This document shows positions 41,412-49,112 of a stretch of DNA of 64,000 nt, piece by piece. How positions within the stretch are numbered: position 1 is the stretch's first letter; each line of letters begins with the position of its first letter. A program made the position numbers and the translations under genes. The DNA comes from VBDM01 sp964430565 (GTDB lineage Bacteria; Pseudomonadota; Gammaproteobacteria; Burkholderiales; SG8-39), in the NCBI GenBank assembly GCA_964430565.1, contig CAYSFD010000019.1, positions 124,001-188,000 on the forward strand, written 5' to 3'. The notes under the pieces are model-generated. The model did no database searches. It was not told where the DNA came from and saw only the letters and a program-made list of their open reading frames with translations.

Positions 41412-42415
41412 AGAGCTTTCCCTACCGCGCTCCCTGGTGGCTTCCCGGCGGACACCTGCAGACCCTATACGCCGCGCTGATCGGACACCCCAGGGCGACT
41501 TGGAAAAGGGAACGTTGGGACACGCCTGACGGCGACTTCATCGACGTCGATCGGCTGCCCGGGGGCGCGGACGCCCCGCTCGTCGCGCTGTTTCACGGCC
41601 TTGAGGGTAGTTCGAGCAGCCACTACGCCGGCGCGTTGGCGCATGAGCTGGCGAAGCGAGGGTGGCGCGGCGCGGTGCCGCACTTTCGCGGCTGCTCGGG
41701 CGAACAGAACAGTCTGCCGAGGGCGTATCACTCGGGCGACGCCGAGGAGATAGGCTGGATACTCCGGCGTTTGCAGCGCGAGGCTTCAGGCGCGCCGCTG
41801 TTCGCGATGGGCATGTCGCTTGGCGGCAACGCGCTTCTCAAATGGCTCGGCGAGGATGCCCGGGCGAAGGATGTTCTCGCTGCCGCCGCCGCGGTGTCGG
41901 CTCCCTTCGATCTCATGGCGGCCGGCGACGCGCTCGGCCGTGGATTCAATCTTGTATACGCCCGCGCCTTTCTCGCCACCCTGAAGAAAAAAGGCGAGGG
42001 CAAGCTCGAGCGTTTTCCCGGACTGTTCGACGGCGAGGCGATGCGGCGCGCACGCACGCTGCGCGATTTCGACGAGGCCGTCACGGCGCCTTTGCACGGG
42101 TTCCACGGCACCGACGACTACTGGACACGCGCGAGCGCAAAGCCCGTGCTCGATCGCATCGAAGTGCCGACGCTGCTCCTGAACGCCCGTAACGATCCGT
42201 TCATGCCGGAGACCGCGCTCCCGCGATCCGAAGAGGTATCGTCTCGTGTACTCTGCGAGTTTCCCGAAGAAGGGGGGCACGCTTCCTTTGTCGGCACGCC
42301 TTTTCCCGGAAATCTGGGCTGGCTGCCGCGGCGGGTGACGGGGTTCTTCGAGGAAGCGATGGTCGGGCGCGAGGCTGGGTCTCCGGCGCCCGCAGATGGG
42401 ATAATGACCCCTTAA
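41408..42415 (+). CDS. YheT-family alpha/beta hydrolase
   Basis: 335 residues from TTG 41408, which overlaps the previous stop; the start matches the conserved YRAPWWLPGGHLQTLY. The catalytic triad can be placed as Ser in GMSLGGNAL, Asp in LNARNDPFMP and His in PEEGGHASFVG. HFRGCSGEQN is a hallmark of the YheT/UPF0017 group. The substrate is unknown; homologues are carboxylesterases. A short hairpin spans its stop codon. Confidence 0.86.
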   Translation: MKSFPYRAPWWLPGGHLQTLYAALIGHPRATWKRERWDTPDGDFIDVDRLPGGADAPLVALFHGLEGSSSSHYAGALAHELAKRGWRGAVPHFRGCSGEQNSLPRAYHSGDAEEIGWILRRLQREASGAPLFAMGMSLGGNALLKWLGEDARAKDVLAAAAAVSAPFDLMAAGDALGRGFNLVYARAFLATLKKKGEGKLERFPGLFDGEAMRRARTLRDFDEAVTAPLHGFHGTDDYWTRASAKPVLDRIEVPTLLLNARNDPFMPETALPRSEEVSSRVLCEFPEEGGHASFVGTPFPGNLGWLPRRVTGFFEEAMVGREAGSPAPADGIMTP

Positions 42416-42422
42416 AGGGGTC
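42406..42422 (+). other. Hairpin across the yheT-like stop and PMM/PGM leader
   Basis: GACCCC (42406-42411), TTAAA, GGGGTC (42417-42422): a perfect six-base stem that includes the TAA stop and ends 9 bp before the next ATG. No T-run follows, so it is not a classical terminator. It might mask or space the downstream ribosome binding site. Confidence 0.3.
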
Positions 42423-42431
42423 CGTCTCGAA

Positions 42432-43820
42432 ATGAATTTTCCTCCGCAGGAAATCTTCAAGGCCTACGACATCCGCGGCATCGTCGGAAAGTCGCTCACC
42501 GTAGAGGGCGTGCGACTCATCGGCCAGGCGCTGGGTAGTGAACTCATCGATCGCCGCGAGAGCAAAGGCCGACCGGAGATCGCAGTGGGCCGCGACGGCC
42601 GGCTCTCAGGCCCCGAGCTTGCGGAGGCGTTGATGACAGGCATCCGCGCAAGCGGCGTGGACGTTGTCGAAATCGGGATGTTTGCGACCCCGATCGCGTA
42701 TTTCGCGGCGCACGAGCTGGGATGCGGCAGCGCGGTCGCGGTCACGGGCAGTCACAACCCGCCCGAGTACAACGGCCTGAAAATGGTGCTCGCAGGAACG
42801 ACCCTCGCGGGCGAAGCCATCCAGCGACTGCGCCGGCGGATCGAATCTGGCGATCTCGCTCGCGGCGCCGGGCGACACCGCCACGCCGAAATCCGCGAAG
42901 CCTACATCGCGCGCATCGTTTCGGACGTGCGGCTTGCTCGCCCCATGAAAATCGCGGTCGACTGCGGTAACGGCGTTGCCGGCGCAACGGCCGGCGAGCT
43001 CTACCGCCGCCTCGGATGCGAAGTCCTGGAGCTTTATTGCGATGTCGATGGCCGTTTCCCAAATCACCATCCCGACCCTTCGCACCCGGAGAACCTGAAG
43101 GATCTGATTGCTCTCGTCCGCAAGGAGCACGCGGAGATCGGATTTGCGTTCGATGGCGATGGCGACCGGCTCGGCGTGGTGACGGCCGAGGGACAGATCA
43201 TCTACCCCGACCGGCAACTGATGCTGTTCGCGAAAGACGTGCTCTCGCGCCAACCCGGCGCGGAGATCATTTACGATATCAAGAGCACGCGCAACCTCGC
43301 GCCCTGGATCCGCGAACACGGCGGCGTGCCCAGCCTTTGGAAAACGGGTCACTCGCTCATCAAGGCGAGAATGCGCGAGCGCGGCGCGGCGCTAGCCGGA
43401 GAAATGAGCGGACACGTATTCTTCGTTGAGCGCTGGTATGGCTTCGACGATGCCCAGTATGCAGGCGCGCGGCTGCTCGAGATCCTCAGCAAGACGGCCG
43501 ACGCCACCGCGACGCTCAACGCGCTTCCCGATTCCATAAGCACGCCCGAACTGCACCTGAAGCTCGCCGAGGGCGAGCCGCACCGCCTGATCGAGGGTCT
43601 TCAGAGGAGCGCATCGTTCCCGGGTGCAACCGAAGTGATCCGGTTGGACGGATTGCGGGTCGAGTACCCCGACGGGTTCGGGCTCGCGCGCGCATCCAAT
43701 ACGACACCGGTTATCGTGCTGCGCTTCGAAGCCGATAGTGAAGCAGGGCTGGACCGCATCAAGTCCGAATTCCGGCGCGTGCTGCTCACCGCCAAGCCGG
43801 ACGCACGACTGCCCTTCTAG
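42432..43820 (+). CDS. Phosphomannomutase/phosphoglucomutase (AlgC-type)
   Basis: 462 residues, typical for bacterial PMM/PGM. FKAYDIRGIVG opens the protein; the phosphoserine is S107 in VTGSHNPPEYNG; the metal loop DGDGD is at 241-245; the sugar-binding loop GEMSGHVFF and the phosphate-binding C-terminal EYPDGFGLARASNTTP are intact. It interconverts mannose-6-P/mannose-1-P or glucose-6-P/glucose-1-P for LPS and exopolysaccharide precursors. It starts 16 bp after the YheT-like gene. Confidence 0.92.
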   Translation: MNFPPQEIFKAYDIRGIVGKSLTVEGVRLIGQALGSELIDRRESKGRPEIAVGRDGRLSGPELAEALMTGIRASGVDVVEIGMFATPIAYFAAHELGCGSAVAVTGSHNPPEYNGLKMVLAGTTLAGEAIQRLRRRIESGDLARGAGRHRHAEIREAYIARIVSDVRLARPMKIAVDCGNGVAGATAGELYRRLGCEVLELYCDVDGRFPNHHPDPSHPENLKDLIALVRKEHAEIGFAFDGDGDRLGVVTAEGQIIYPDRQLMLFAKDVLSRQPGAEIIYDIKSTRNLAPWIREHGGVPSLWKTGHSLIKARMRERGAALAGEMSGHVFFVERWYGFDDAQYAGARLLEILSKTADATATLNALPDSISTPELHLKLAEGEPHRLIEGLQRSASFPGATEVIRLDGLRVEYPDGFGLARASNTTPVIVLRFEADSEAGLDRIKSEFRRVLLTAKPDARLPF

Positions 43821-43843
43821 GGAGCGCGAGAGGAGCGAGAAAA

Positions 43844-44368
43844 GTGGCGCGAGTATCTCTGATCAAGGAAGGCGAGCGTCCCGAACTAAGCGACCTGATC
43901 GGGACCATCAAGGCACAGCGCGGAGGAAGGTTCCCGAATCTGTATCGCGCGCTGCTGAACAGCCCGGCGGTAGCCGAGGGCTGGCTCAAGTTCTTCACCG
44001 CGGTCCGGCAGAAAGCGAAACTCTCCGGGCGCTATCGCGAACTTGCGATCCTGCGCGTCGCCCTGCTGAACGCGGCCGACTACGAGTACCGGGCGCACGT
44101 TCCGTTCGCGCTGCAAGAGGGCGCGACTCAGGCACAGATCGACGCGCTGCCGGGCTGGCAGGTCTCGGGAAAGTTCGACGATCGCGAGCGCGCCGTTCTC
44201 GCCTACACCGATTGCGTGACGCGGGAGATCCGGGCGCCCGATCCTGTTTTCGCCGAGCTGCGGCGGCATTTCGACGATCGAGAGCTGGTGGAGCTTACCG
44301 TCACCGTTGCGGGCTACAATTTGGTTTCGCGGTTTCTCGAGGCGATGCAGATCGACCACGAGAAGTAG
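43844..44368 (+). CDS. Carboxymuconolactone decarboxylase-family protein
   Basis: 174 residues from GTG 43844. The CMD fold is indicated by LYRALLNSPAVAEGWLKFF, LSGRYRELAILRVALLNAADYEYRAHV and LVELTVTVAGYNLVSRFL. The CxxC of AhpD-type peroxidase members is absent (YEYRAH occupies the place), so it is not a thiol peroxidase. Similar proteins without cysteines are described as CMD-family without assigned activity. It lies 23 bp downstream of PMM/PGM and converges on ugpQ. Confidence 0.8.
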   Translation: MARVSLIKEGERPELSDLIGTIKAQRGGRFPNLYRALLNSPAVAEGWLKFFTAVRQKAKLSGRYRELAILRVALLNAADYEYRAHVPFALQEGATQAQIDALPGWQVSGKFDDRERAVLAYTDCVTREIRAPDPVFAELRRHFDDRELVELTVTVAGYNLVSRFLEAMQIDHEK

Positions 44369-44396
44369 CGCCGCAAGGCCCGTCCCCGTGCGGGCA

Positions 44397-45140
44397 TCAA
44401 GCGAAATCCGGACCGATCAAGTCCAACCTGTCGGTGAAAATCGCGTCCACGCCCCAGGAGAACAAGCGCCGCGCCGTGTCGGGGTCGTTCACCGTATAGG
44501 AAAGCAGCCAGTAGCCTGCGTCCCGAATCGCCCGCGCCCGCTCCGCGGTCAGATGCTCGCAGTTACAGTGGATGGATACGCACGCGAGGTCTCCCGCGGC
44601 CTTGCCCCACCCGACCTCGATCTTGTCGGTGAGAAAACCGCGTTGCAGCTCCGGTGCGGCTGCGCGCGCGGCCTCGAGAGCCCCCGGATGGAACGAGGAC
44701 AGCAGCGGCGCGGACGGCGCACCACGCCACAGCTCACGTGCGAGCCTGGCTGCGATCGCGCCCGTCTCGCGCTCGAATCCCGGCGCGGGCTTGATCTCGA
44801 CGTTGGCCCACAGGCCGAGCTCGACGCACAGCCTTCCGGCTTGTTCGAACGAGGGCACGCGCTCGCCGAGATATTCGCGGTGGAACCAGCCGCCGGCGTC
44901 CAGGCTCGCGAGCTTCGCGTAGGGCGTCGCGGCGACGGTGCCGCGGCCGTTGGTGGTGCGCTCGAGCGTTTCGTCGTGAATAAGAACGGGGATCTTGTCG
45001 GCGGAAAGCATCACATCGAACTCCACCCCGCTGAATCCCATTGCCGCAGCCTTGCGAAAGCCCGCGAGGGTATTCTCGGGCGCAAGCGCCCCGCCTCCGC
45101 GGTGTCCCACTACTCGTGAATAGGGCCAGGGTCGTTGCAT
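44397..45140 (-). CDS. ugpQ: Glycerophosphodiester phosphodiesterase
   Basis: 247 residues. VVGHRGGGALAPENTLAGF contains the catalytic His and Arg; GVEFDVMLSADKIPVLIHDETLERTT holds the metal Glu and Asp and the second catalytic His. No signal peptide, so it is a cytoplasmic UgpQ-type enzyme that splits glycerophosphodiesters into glycerol-3-phosphate and an alcohol. It is leftward and monocistronic, downstream of the predicted small RNA on the same strand, whose terminator separates them. Confidence 0.9.
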   Translation of the reverse strand: MQRPWPYSRVVGHRGGGALAPENTLAGFRKAAAMGFSGVEFDVMLSADKIPVLIHDETLERTTNGRGTVAATPYAKLASLDAGGWFHREYLGERVPSFEQAGRLCVELGLWANVEIKPAPGFERETGAIAARLARELWRGAPSAPLLSSFHPGALEAARAAAPELQRGFLTDKIEVGWGKAAGDLACVSIHCNCEHLTAERARAIRDAGYWLLSYTVNDPDTARRLFSWGVDAIFTDRLDLIGPDFA

Positions 45141-45239
45141 GCGAGGGGTGGAGTCGAATATGCGATCCGCGAGCGAGACTAACCGGAACGGGCCGTGTTA
45201 TAGATGTGGGCAAGGGCGTCCGAAGGCTCGGCGCGCAGG

Positions 45240-45355
45240 CAAAAAAAAACGGGGGGAGGGAGGGTTCCCCCCGTTTAGCCGCCGTTTGCTGGGCCGGCGG
45301 GCAACCTGCAGGCTCAGCCGAAGCTTCATCGGCTAGCGCCCTAAATTCAAACTAT
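45240..45355 (-). ncRNA. Predicted small RNA, about 115 nt, between ugpQ and birA
   Basis: A self-contained leftward transcription unit in a 376-bp gap. An extended -10 element (45369-45362) predicts a start at about 45355. The RNA has a hairpin AGCCGA...TCGGCT, then CCGCCG...CGGCGG, and ends in an excellent terminator at 45276-45241. The terminator loop (AACCCTCCCT) is C-rich and complementary to Shine-Dalgarno sequences, as in several trans-acting sRNAs. A 43-codon frame (45329-45198, MKLRLSLQVARRP...) runs through the terminator and has no ribosome binding site, so I favour RNA over peptide. I cannot name a family. Confidence 0.6.
45241..45276 (-). terminator. Rho-independent terminator of the predicted small RNA
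   Basis: Reading leftward, AAACGGGGGG (45276-45267) pairs with CCCCCCGTTT (45256-45247) around a ten-base loop, followed by an uninterrupted run of nine T. On the + strand no T-run follows the hairpin, so it acts only on leftward transcripts. Confidence 0.85.
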
Positions 45356-45361
45356 GACGGC

Positions 45362-45404
45362 ATCATATCACCGCCGGGAAAGTCTCCTTGTGACTTTTTT
45401 CACG
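45362..45404 (-). promoter_or_regulatory. CRP-type class II promoter of the predicted small RNA
   Basis: TGTGA-N6-TCACG (45389-45404 on the + strand) matches the CRP/Vfr consensus TGTGA-N6-TCACA at nine of ten defined positions. Reading leftward, TGA followed by TATGAT (45369-45362) forms an extended -10 element, and there is no -35 box. The predicted start at 45355 puts the centre of the site (45396.5) at -41.5, the classical class II activator position. All three elements point leftward to the small RNA, not to birA. Confidence 0.62.
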
Positions 45405-45516
45405 AAGATCGAGGTCGGGTGCACGAGTGCGGGCAAAGCCTCAATCTCCACGCTTCGCCGGCGTGATCGGTTCCCCGGTGCTAGTATTTGCCCGACTTTT
45501 TGCCGCTGTCTCTTGC

Positions 45517-46491
45517 ATGGATGTTACCCACTTTTCTCTGCTTCGCATCCTGGCTGACGGGAGGTTTCATTCCGGCGAGAGTCTGGGCCGGTCTCTGGCT
45601 CTCTCCCGCGCCGGCGTATGGAACCTCGTGCGCCGGATCGAAGCGCTGGGCCTGCGCGTGTTCAAGGTGCGCGGCCGCGGTTATCGGCTCGCAGAAAGTC
45701 CCGATCTGATCGAGACGAATGTCCTCGCGGCGCGACTGAGGAAAATTTCCCCGGAGCTTCGCCTGGAGTTGCTCGATGAATGCCCGTCGACCAACACGGT
45801 TCTTGTCGAGCGCGCCGCGGCCGGTGCGCCGCACGGTGCGGTGCTGGTGTGCGAACACCAGAGCGCCGGACGCGGCCGGCGGGGAAATCCCTGGGTGTCC
45901 GGCGTCGGCGGCAGTCTCGCATTCTCGATCCTGTGGCGTTTCGCCCGGGGCGCTGGAGCGCTCGGGGGCCTGAGCCTTGCCGTGGCGGTGGGTGCGGCGA
46001 AGGCGCTCGGTCTCCTAGGCGTTCGCGGCGTGGGGGTCAAATGGCCGAACGACCTGTATCTCAAGGGGCGTAAGCTCGGCGGCATGCTGATCGAAATATC
46101 GGGCGATGTGCCGGGTCCCAGCGTAGCGGTCGTCGGGGTCGGCATCAACGTTCGGCTCAACACCGCAATGCGCGGGCGGATCGGCCGGCCGGCGACCGAC
46201 GTCGCGAGCCACGCCGATGCGGCGCTCTCGCGGACCGCGCTGCTCGCCGGGCTGCTTCCGTCGCTTGCCGCCGTCCTCGATCGGTTTTCGCGCGAGGGCT
46301 TTATGCCGTTTCGCGAAGAATGGCTGCGACTGCACGCGTGGCGTGGGCGGCGCGTGGCATTGTCCATGGCCGACCGGCGCGTGGCCGAAGGCAAGATCGT
46401 CGGTATTGCCGAGGACGGCGCGCTCATGCTTGCCTCGGCGCGAGGGGTCGAGCGCTTTCACAGCGGCGAACTGTCGCTCAAGACCCGATGA
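45517..46491 (+). CDS. birA: Bifunctional biotin-protein ligase / biotin operon repressor
   Basis: 324 residues from ATG 45517. An N-terminal winged helix (residues 1-60: LGRSLALSRAGVWNLVRRIEA) is present, so it is the repressor-type BirA. The ligase core has GRGRRGNPW (biotinyl-AMP loop), KWPNDLYL, KLGGMLIE and VGVGINVRL, and a C-terminal SH3-like domain. It biotinylates acetyl-CoA carboxylase and can repress biotin genes. Its stop overlaps the coaX start (ATGA). Confidence 0.93.
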   Translation: MDVTHFSLLRILADGRFHSGESLGRSLALSRAGVWNLVRRIEALGLRVFKVRGRGYRLAESPDLIETNVLAARLRKISPELRLELLDECPSTNTVLVERAAAGAPHGAVLVCEHQSAGRGRRGNPWVSGVGGSLAFSILWRFARGAGALGGLSLAVAVGAAKALGLLGVRGVGVKWPNDLYLKGRKLGGMLIEISGDVPGPSVAVVGVGINVRLNTAMRGRIGRPATDVASHADAALSRTALLAGLLPSLAAVLDRFSREGFMPFREEWLRLHAWRGRRVALSMADRRVAEGKIVGIAEDGALMLASARGVERFHSGELSLKTR

Positions 46492-47222
46492 TTCTCGCGA
46501 TTGACTGCGGCAATTCGCGCCTGAAATGGGGGTTGCACGTGGCAGGCGTTTGGCGCAGCACCGGCTCCGTGCCTCTCGCGGATATCTCGCACCTTGGCAA
46601 GAAATGGAGGAGAATCGCCCCGACCGCCAAGGTTGTGGTCGCAAACGTTGCGGGCCCGTCCGTGCGCAGGCGTCTGGAAGCGATTCTTGCCGGCCGACCG
46701 GTCGTTCCGGCATGGGTGCAGGCGAAGCGGCGCGAATGCGGCGTGACAAACGGGTACGGCAAGCCGGCGCAGCTCGGAGCCGACCGTTGGGCTGCGCTGA
46801 TCGGCGCCTGGTCGATTCTGCGCGGAGCTTGCCTGGTGGTCGCCGCGGGCACTGCGACCACGGTCGATGTTCTGAAGGGCGATGGGACGTTCACAGGAGG
46901 AGCGATTCTTCCGGGCCTGGAGCTCATGAAACGGTCGCTGGCTCGCAACACCGCGAAACTCCCGTTCGCCAAGGGGCGTTTCTCCAACCCACCTCGAAGC
47001 ACGGCGGATGCCATCGAAACCGGGTGTCTCCTCGCGCAGGCCGGAGCGATCGAGCGGATGTTTGCGGCGATGGAACCCGGCGCAGTGTGCACACTCACCG
47101 GCGGCGCGGCGAGCCGGATCGCGCAACACCTCAGTATTCCGGTTCGACTTGAAAATAATCTCGTGCTGGAAGGCCTGGTCCGAATCGTCCGGGAGACAGT
47201 GAAGGACCCGGGATACTCGTGA
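46488..47222 (+). CDS. coaX: Type III pantothenate kinase
   Basis: 244 residues from ATG 46488, overlapping birA. ILAIDCGNSRLKWG is the ATP-binding phosphate 1 motif, GADRWAALIGA contains the conserved catalytic-site residues, and AGTATTVDVLK and GAILPGLELM are typical of CoaX. It phosphorylates pantothenate in the first step of CoA synthesis; this type needs a monovalent cation and is not inhibited by CoA. The birA-coaX pair is common in betaproteobacteria. Confidence 0.93.
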   Translation: MILAIDCGNSRLKWGLHVAGVWRSTGSVPLADISHLGKKWRRIAPTAKVVVANVAGPSVRRRLEAILAGRPVVPAWVQAKRRECGVTNGYGKPAQLGADRWAALIGAWSILRGACLVVAAGTATTVDVLKGDGTFTGGAILPGLELMKRSLARNTAKLPFAKGRFSNPPRSTADAIETGCLLAQAGAIERMFAAMEPGAVCTLTGGAASRIAQHLSIPVRLENNLVLEGLVRIVRETVKDPGYS

Positions 47223-47896
47223 AGATCGTATTCTTCCTGTTGCTGCTGGCTAACCTTGGTTTCCTCGCCTGGAGCTATTTTGGAGCAGGTCCTGCGTTCA
47301 GCGAGGCGCAACTGATGGAGCAGCAGCTCAATCCGCAGGCGATCCGCTTGCTCAGCGCCGAGCAGCTCGCGGCCCTTGCCACCGAGCGCCCCAAACCGCC
47401 GCCCAAGCCGATCGTTGCCGCGTGCCTGGAGCTCGGGTCGTTCAATCCTGGCGACGTTGCGCGCGTGCAACAGGCTCTCGATCCGCTTGCGCTCGGGCCG
47501 AGGCTCTCGCAGCGCCGAGCGGAGGAAATCGCGAGCTACTGGGTATTCATGCCGCCGCAGCGCGATCGCCAGGCGGCCAACCAGAAAGCCGGTGAGCTGC
47601 GAAAGCTCGGCGTCGAGGATTTTTTCGTGGTCCAGGAAGATCCCAGGCACCGTTTCGCCATCTCGCTTGGCGTGTTCAAGACCTCGGAGGCCGCCCAGGC
47701 GCGCCTGGGAGAGCTGCGAGCGAAGGGAGTGCGGACCGCCCGAGTGGGTCCCAGGGAAACTCCGGTGCACAAGGTCTACTTCACCGTGCGGGACGTCCCG
47801 GAGGCGCTCGCCACCAAACTGAACGAGCTGCGCCAGGGCTTTCCGGGAAGCGAACTGAAAACTTGCCCGCTCGAGGAAAAGCGCGCGGGGAATTAA
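47219..47896 (+). CDS. SPOR-domain membrane protein
   Basis: 225 residues, GTG start overlapping the coaX stop. One N-terminal membrane helix (IVFFLLLLANLGFLAWSYF), a Glu/Gln/Pro-rich linker and a C-terminal SPOR-like domain (YWVFMPPQRDRQAANQKAGE, DFFVVQEDPRHRFAISLGVF) which binds denuded septal peptidoglycan in relatives. The third gene of birA-coaX units in betaproteobacteria is often such a protein. Its role here is not known beyond envelope location. Confidence 0.82.
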   Translation: MKIVFFLLLLANLGFLAWSYFGAGPAFSEAQLMEQQLNPQAIRLLSAEQLAALATERPKPPPKPIVAACLELGSFNPGDVARVQQALDPLALGPRLSQRRAEEIASYWVFMPPQRDRQAANQKAGELRKLGVEDFFVVQEDPRHRFAISLGVFKTSEAAQARLGELRAKGVRTARVGPRETPVHKVYFTVRDVPEALATKLNELRQGFPGSELKTCPLEEKRAGN

Positions 47897-47919
47897 GCCG
47901 GAAATCGGAGGGGGTAACG

Positions 47920-47935
47920 GGGGAACCTCTAGGTT
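47920..47935. other. Hairpin between convergent SPOR and rfaE2 genes
   Basis: GGAACCT, CT, AGGTTCC: a seven-base inverted repeat in the 51-bp convergent gap. There is no T-run on either strand, so terminator function is only possible. Confidence 0.3.
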
Positions 47936-47947
47936 CCTCTGTTCGTA

Positions 47948-48427
47948 CTACTTTCCGCGAATCTTCTGAAGCAGCGCGGTCGTCGATAGCCTGTGCTCGA
48001 ATGGGATCGAATGCACGCTTCCGCCCCATGTCCGCACTTCGCTCGCCCCGACGATCGCGTCGGATTTCCAGTCTCCGCCTTTGGCGAGCACCTCCGGCCG
48101 GCTGGCAAGGACCAGTGCGAGCGGAGTGTCCTCATCGAACCAGGTGACTAGATGGACGGACTCCAGCGCCGCCACCACTGCCATGCGGTCGGCCAGCGAG
48201 TTCAGTGGGCGTTCCTCGCCCTTGCCGAGGCGCTTCGCCGAAGCGTCGCTGTTGATCGCGACTAGGAGCGTCGCCCCCAGCGCGCGGGCCTGGGCGAGAT
48301 AGGTGACGTGCCCGCGATGCAGGATGTCGAACACACCATTGGTGAAAACGAGCGGGCGGGCGCAGGAGCCCAGCCGCGCTGCAAGCTCAGGCGGAGGACA
48401 GATCTTCCGTTCGAAGGGAGCGCCCAT
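47948..48427 (-). CDS. rfaE2: D-glycero-beta-D-manno-heptose 1-phosphate adenylyltransferase
   Basis: 159 residues, a stand-alone nucleotidyltransferase domain (the C-terminal half of E. coli HldE). FTNGVFDILHRGHVTYL has the HxGH motif; AINSDASAKRLGKGEERP, EVLAKGGDW and the terminal RLSTTALLQKIR are typical. It adds AMP to heptose-1-phosphate in LPS core precursor synthesis. Other heptose genes in this window are the gmhA-like gene at 49733 and waaF at 60320; the kinase (rfaE1) is not seen. Confidence 0.93.
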   Translation of the reverse strand: MGAPFERKICPPPELAARLGSCARPLVFTNGVFDILHRGHVTYLAQARALGATLLVAINSDASAKRLGKGEERPLNSLADRMAVVAALESVHLVTWFDEDTPLALVLASRPEVLAKGGDWKSDAIVGASEVRTWGGSVHSIPFEHRLSTTALLQKIRGK

Positions 48428-48481
48428 TGAGAGTGTGGCTCGGCTCCCTTCTATCTTACCCGATGGGTTCAGGCGATAGCT

Positions 48482-48510
48482 TTGACAGAACTATCCTTGG
48501 GTAGTAAGTT
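48482..48510 (+). promoter_or_regulatory. Probable sigma70 promoter of the glutathione peroxidase gene
   Basis: TTGACA (48482-48487), a 17-bp spacer and TAAGTT (48505-48510). The -35 box is perfect, the -10 is moderate. The predicted start lies near 48517, 23 bp before the ATG at 48540. Confidence 0.45.
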
Positions 48511-48539
48511 TGCCCCACACCATCCTCTCAGGGACGACG

Positions 48540-49094
48540 ATGCGCGCTTTCCTCGCTTTTCTGTTGCTGACTGCGCTTGCAAGTGCGCCTGCCGCCGCCG
48601 GGTGCCCGCCGCTGCTCACCCATACCCTTCCCAGTCTGACGGACCAGGCCACGCCTCTGTGCCAGTTCCAGGGGAAGGTGCTGCTGGTGGTGAATACGGC
48701 GAGTCAATGCGGATACACGCCGCAGTACGAAGGACTGGAGGCGTTGTACCGTCGCTATCGTGAAAAAGGGCTGGTGGTGCTCGGATTCCCGGCAGACGAT
48801 TTTGGCGGCCAGGAGCCCGGCAGCAACAACGACATCGCCAAATTCTGCGAAATCAACTATGGCGTGAGTTTTCCGATGTTTGCGAAATCCGCGGTGCGGG
48901 CGGGTAAGGCCAACCCCTTCTACTCAGCGCTTGGCGCGAAGACCGGCGAACGGCCTCAGTGGAATTTCCACAAGTACCTGATCGACCGCTCGGGAGAAAA
49001 AGTGCTGTCCTTCGGAACCCAGGTGACCCCCGGCGATCGCAAACTCGTGGTCGAAATAGAACGGATGCTCGCGGCGCCTGGGCGCAAGCTATAG
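48540..49094 (+). CDS. Exported glutathione peroxidase
   Basis: 184 residues from ATG 48540, which opens a clear signal peptide (MRAFLAFLLLTALASAPAAA), so the enzyme is periplasmic. The GPx fold is evident from VVNTASQCGYTPQY with peroxidatic C57 (Cys type), LGFPADDFGGQEPGSN and PQWNFHKYLID, which gives the Gln, Trp and Asn of the active site. FCEINYGVSFPMF carries the Cys that acts as resolving residue in thioredoxin-dependent relatives. Periplasmic GPx proteins probably remove lipid or hydrogen peroxide; the reductant is not known. Confidence 0.9.
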   Translation: MRAFLAFLLLTALASAPAAAGCPPLLTHTLPSLTDQATPLCQFQGKVLLVVNTASQCGYTPQYEGLEALYRRYREKGLVVLGFPADDFGGQEPGSNNDIAKFCEINYGVSFPMFAKSAVRAGKANPFYSALGAKTGERPQWNFHKYLIDRSGEKVLSFGTQVTPGDRKLVVEIERMLAAPGRKL

Positions 49095-49112
49095 GGGGCG
49101 AGGGGATGCCCC

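Noticed and set aside
44378..44396. GCCCG...CGGGC hairpin between the CMD-family gene and ugpQ
   Set aside because: Five-base stem without a T-run; too weak to call.
45198..45329. 43-codon leftward ORF as a protein gene
   Set aside because: It crosses a perfect terminator and T9, has no ribosome binding site, and is extremely basic; structured RNA explains the sequence better. Kept as an alternative in the findings.
47920..47935. GGAACCT-AGGTTCC hairpin as a bidirectional terminator
   Set aside because: Loop of two bases and no T-run on either side; listed only as a hairpin.
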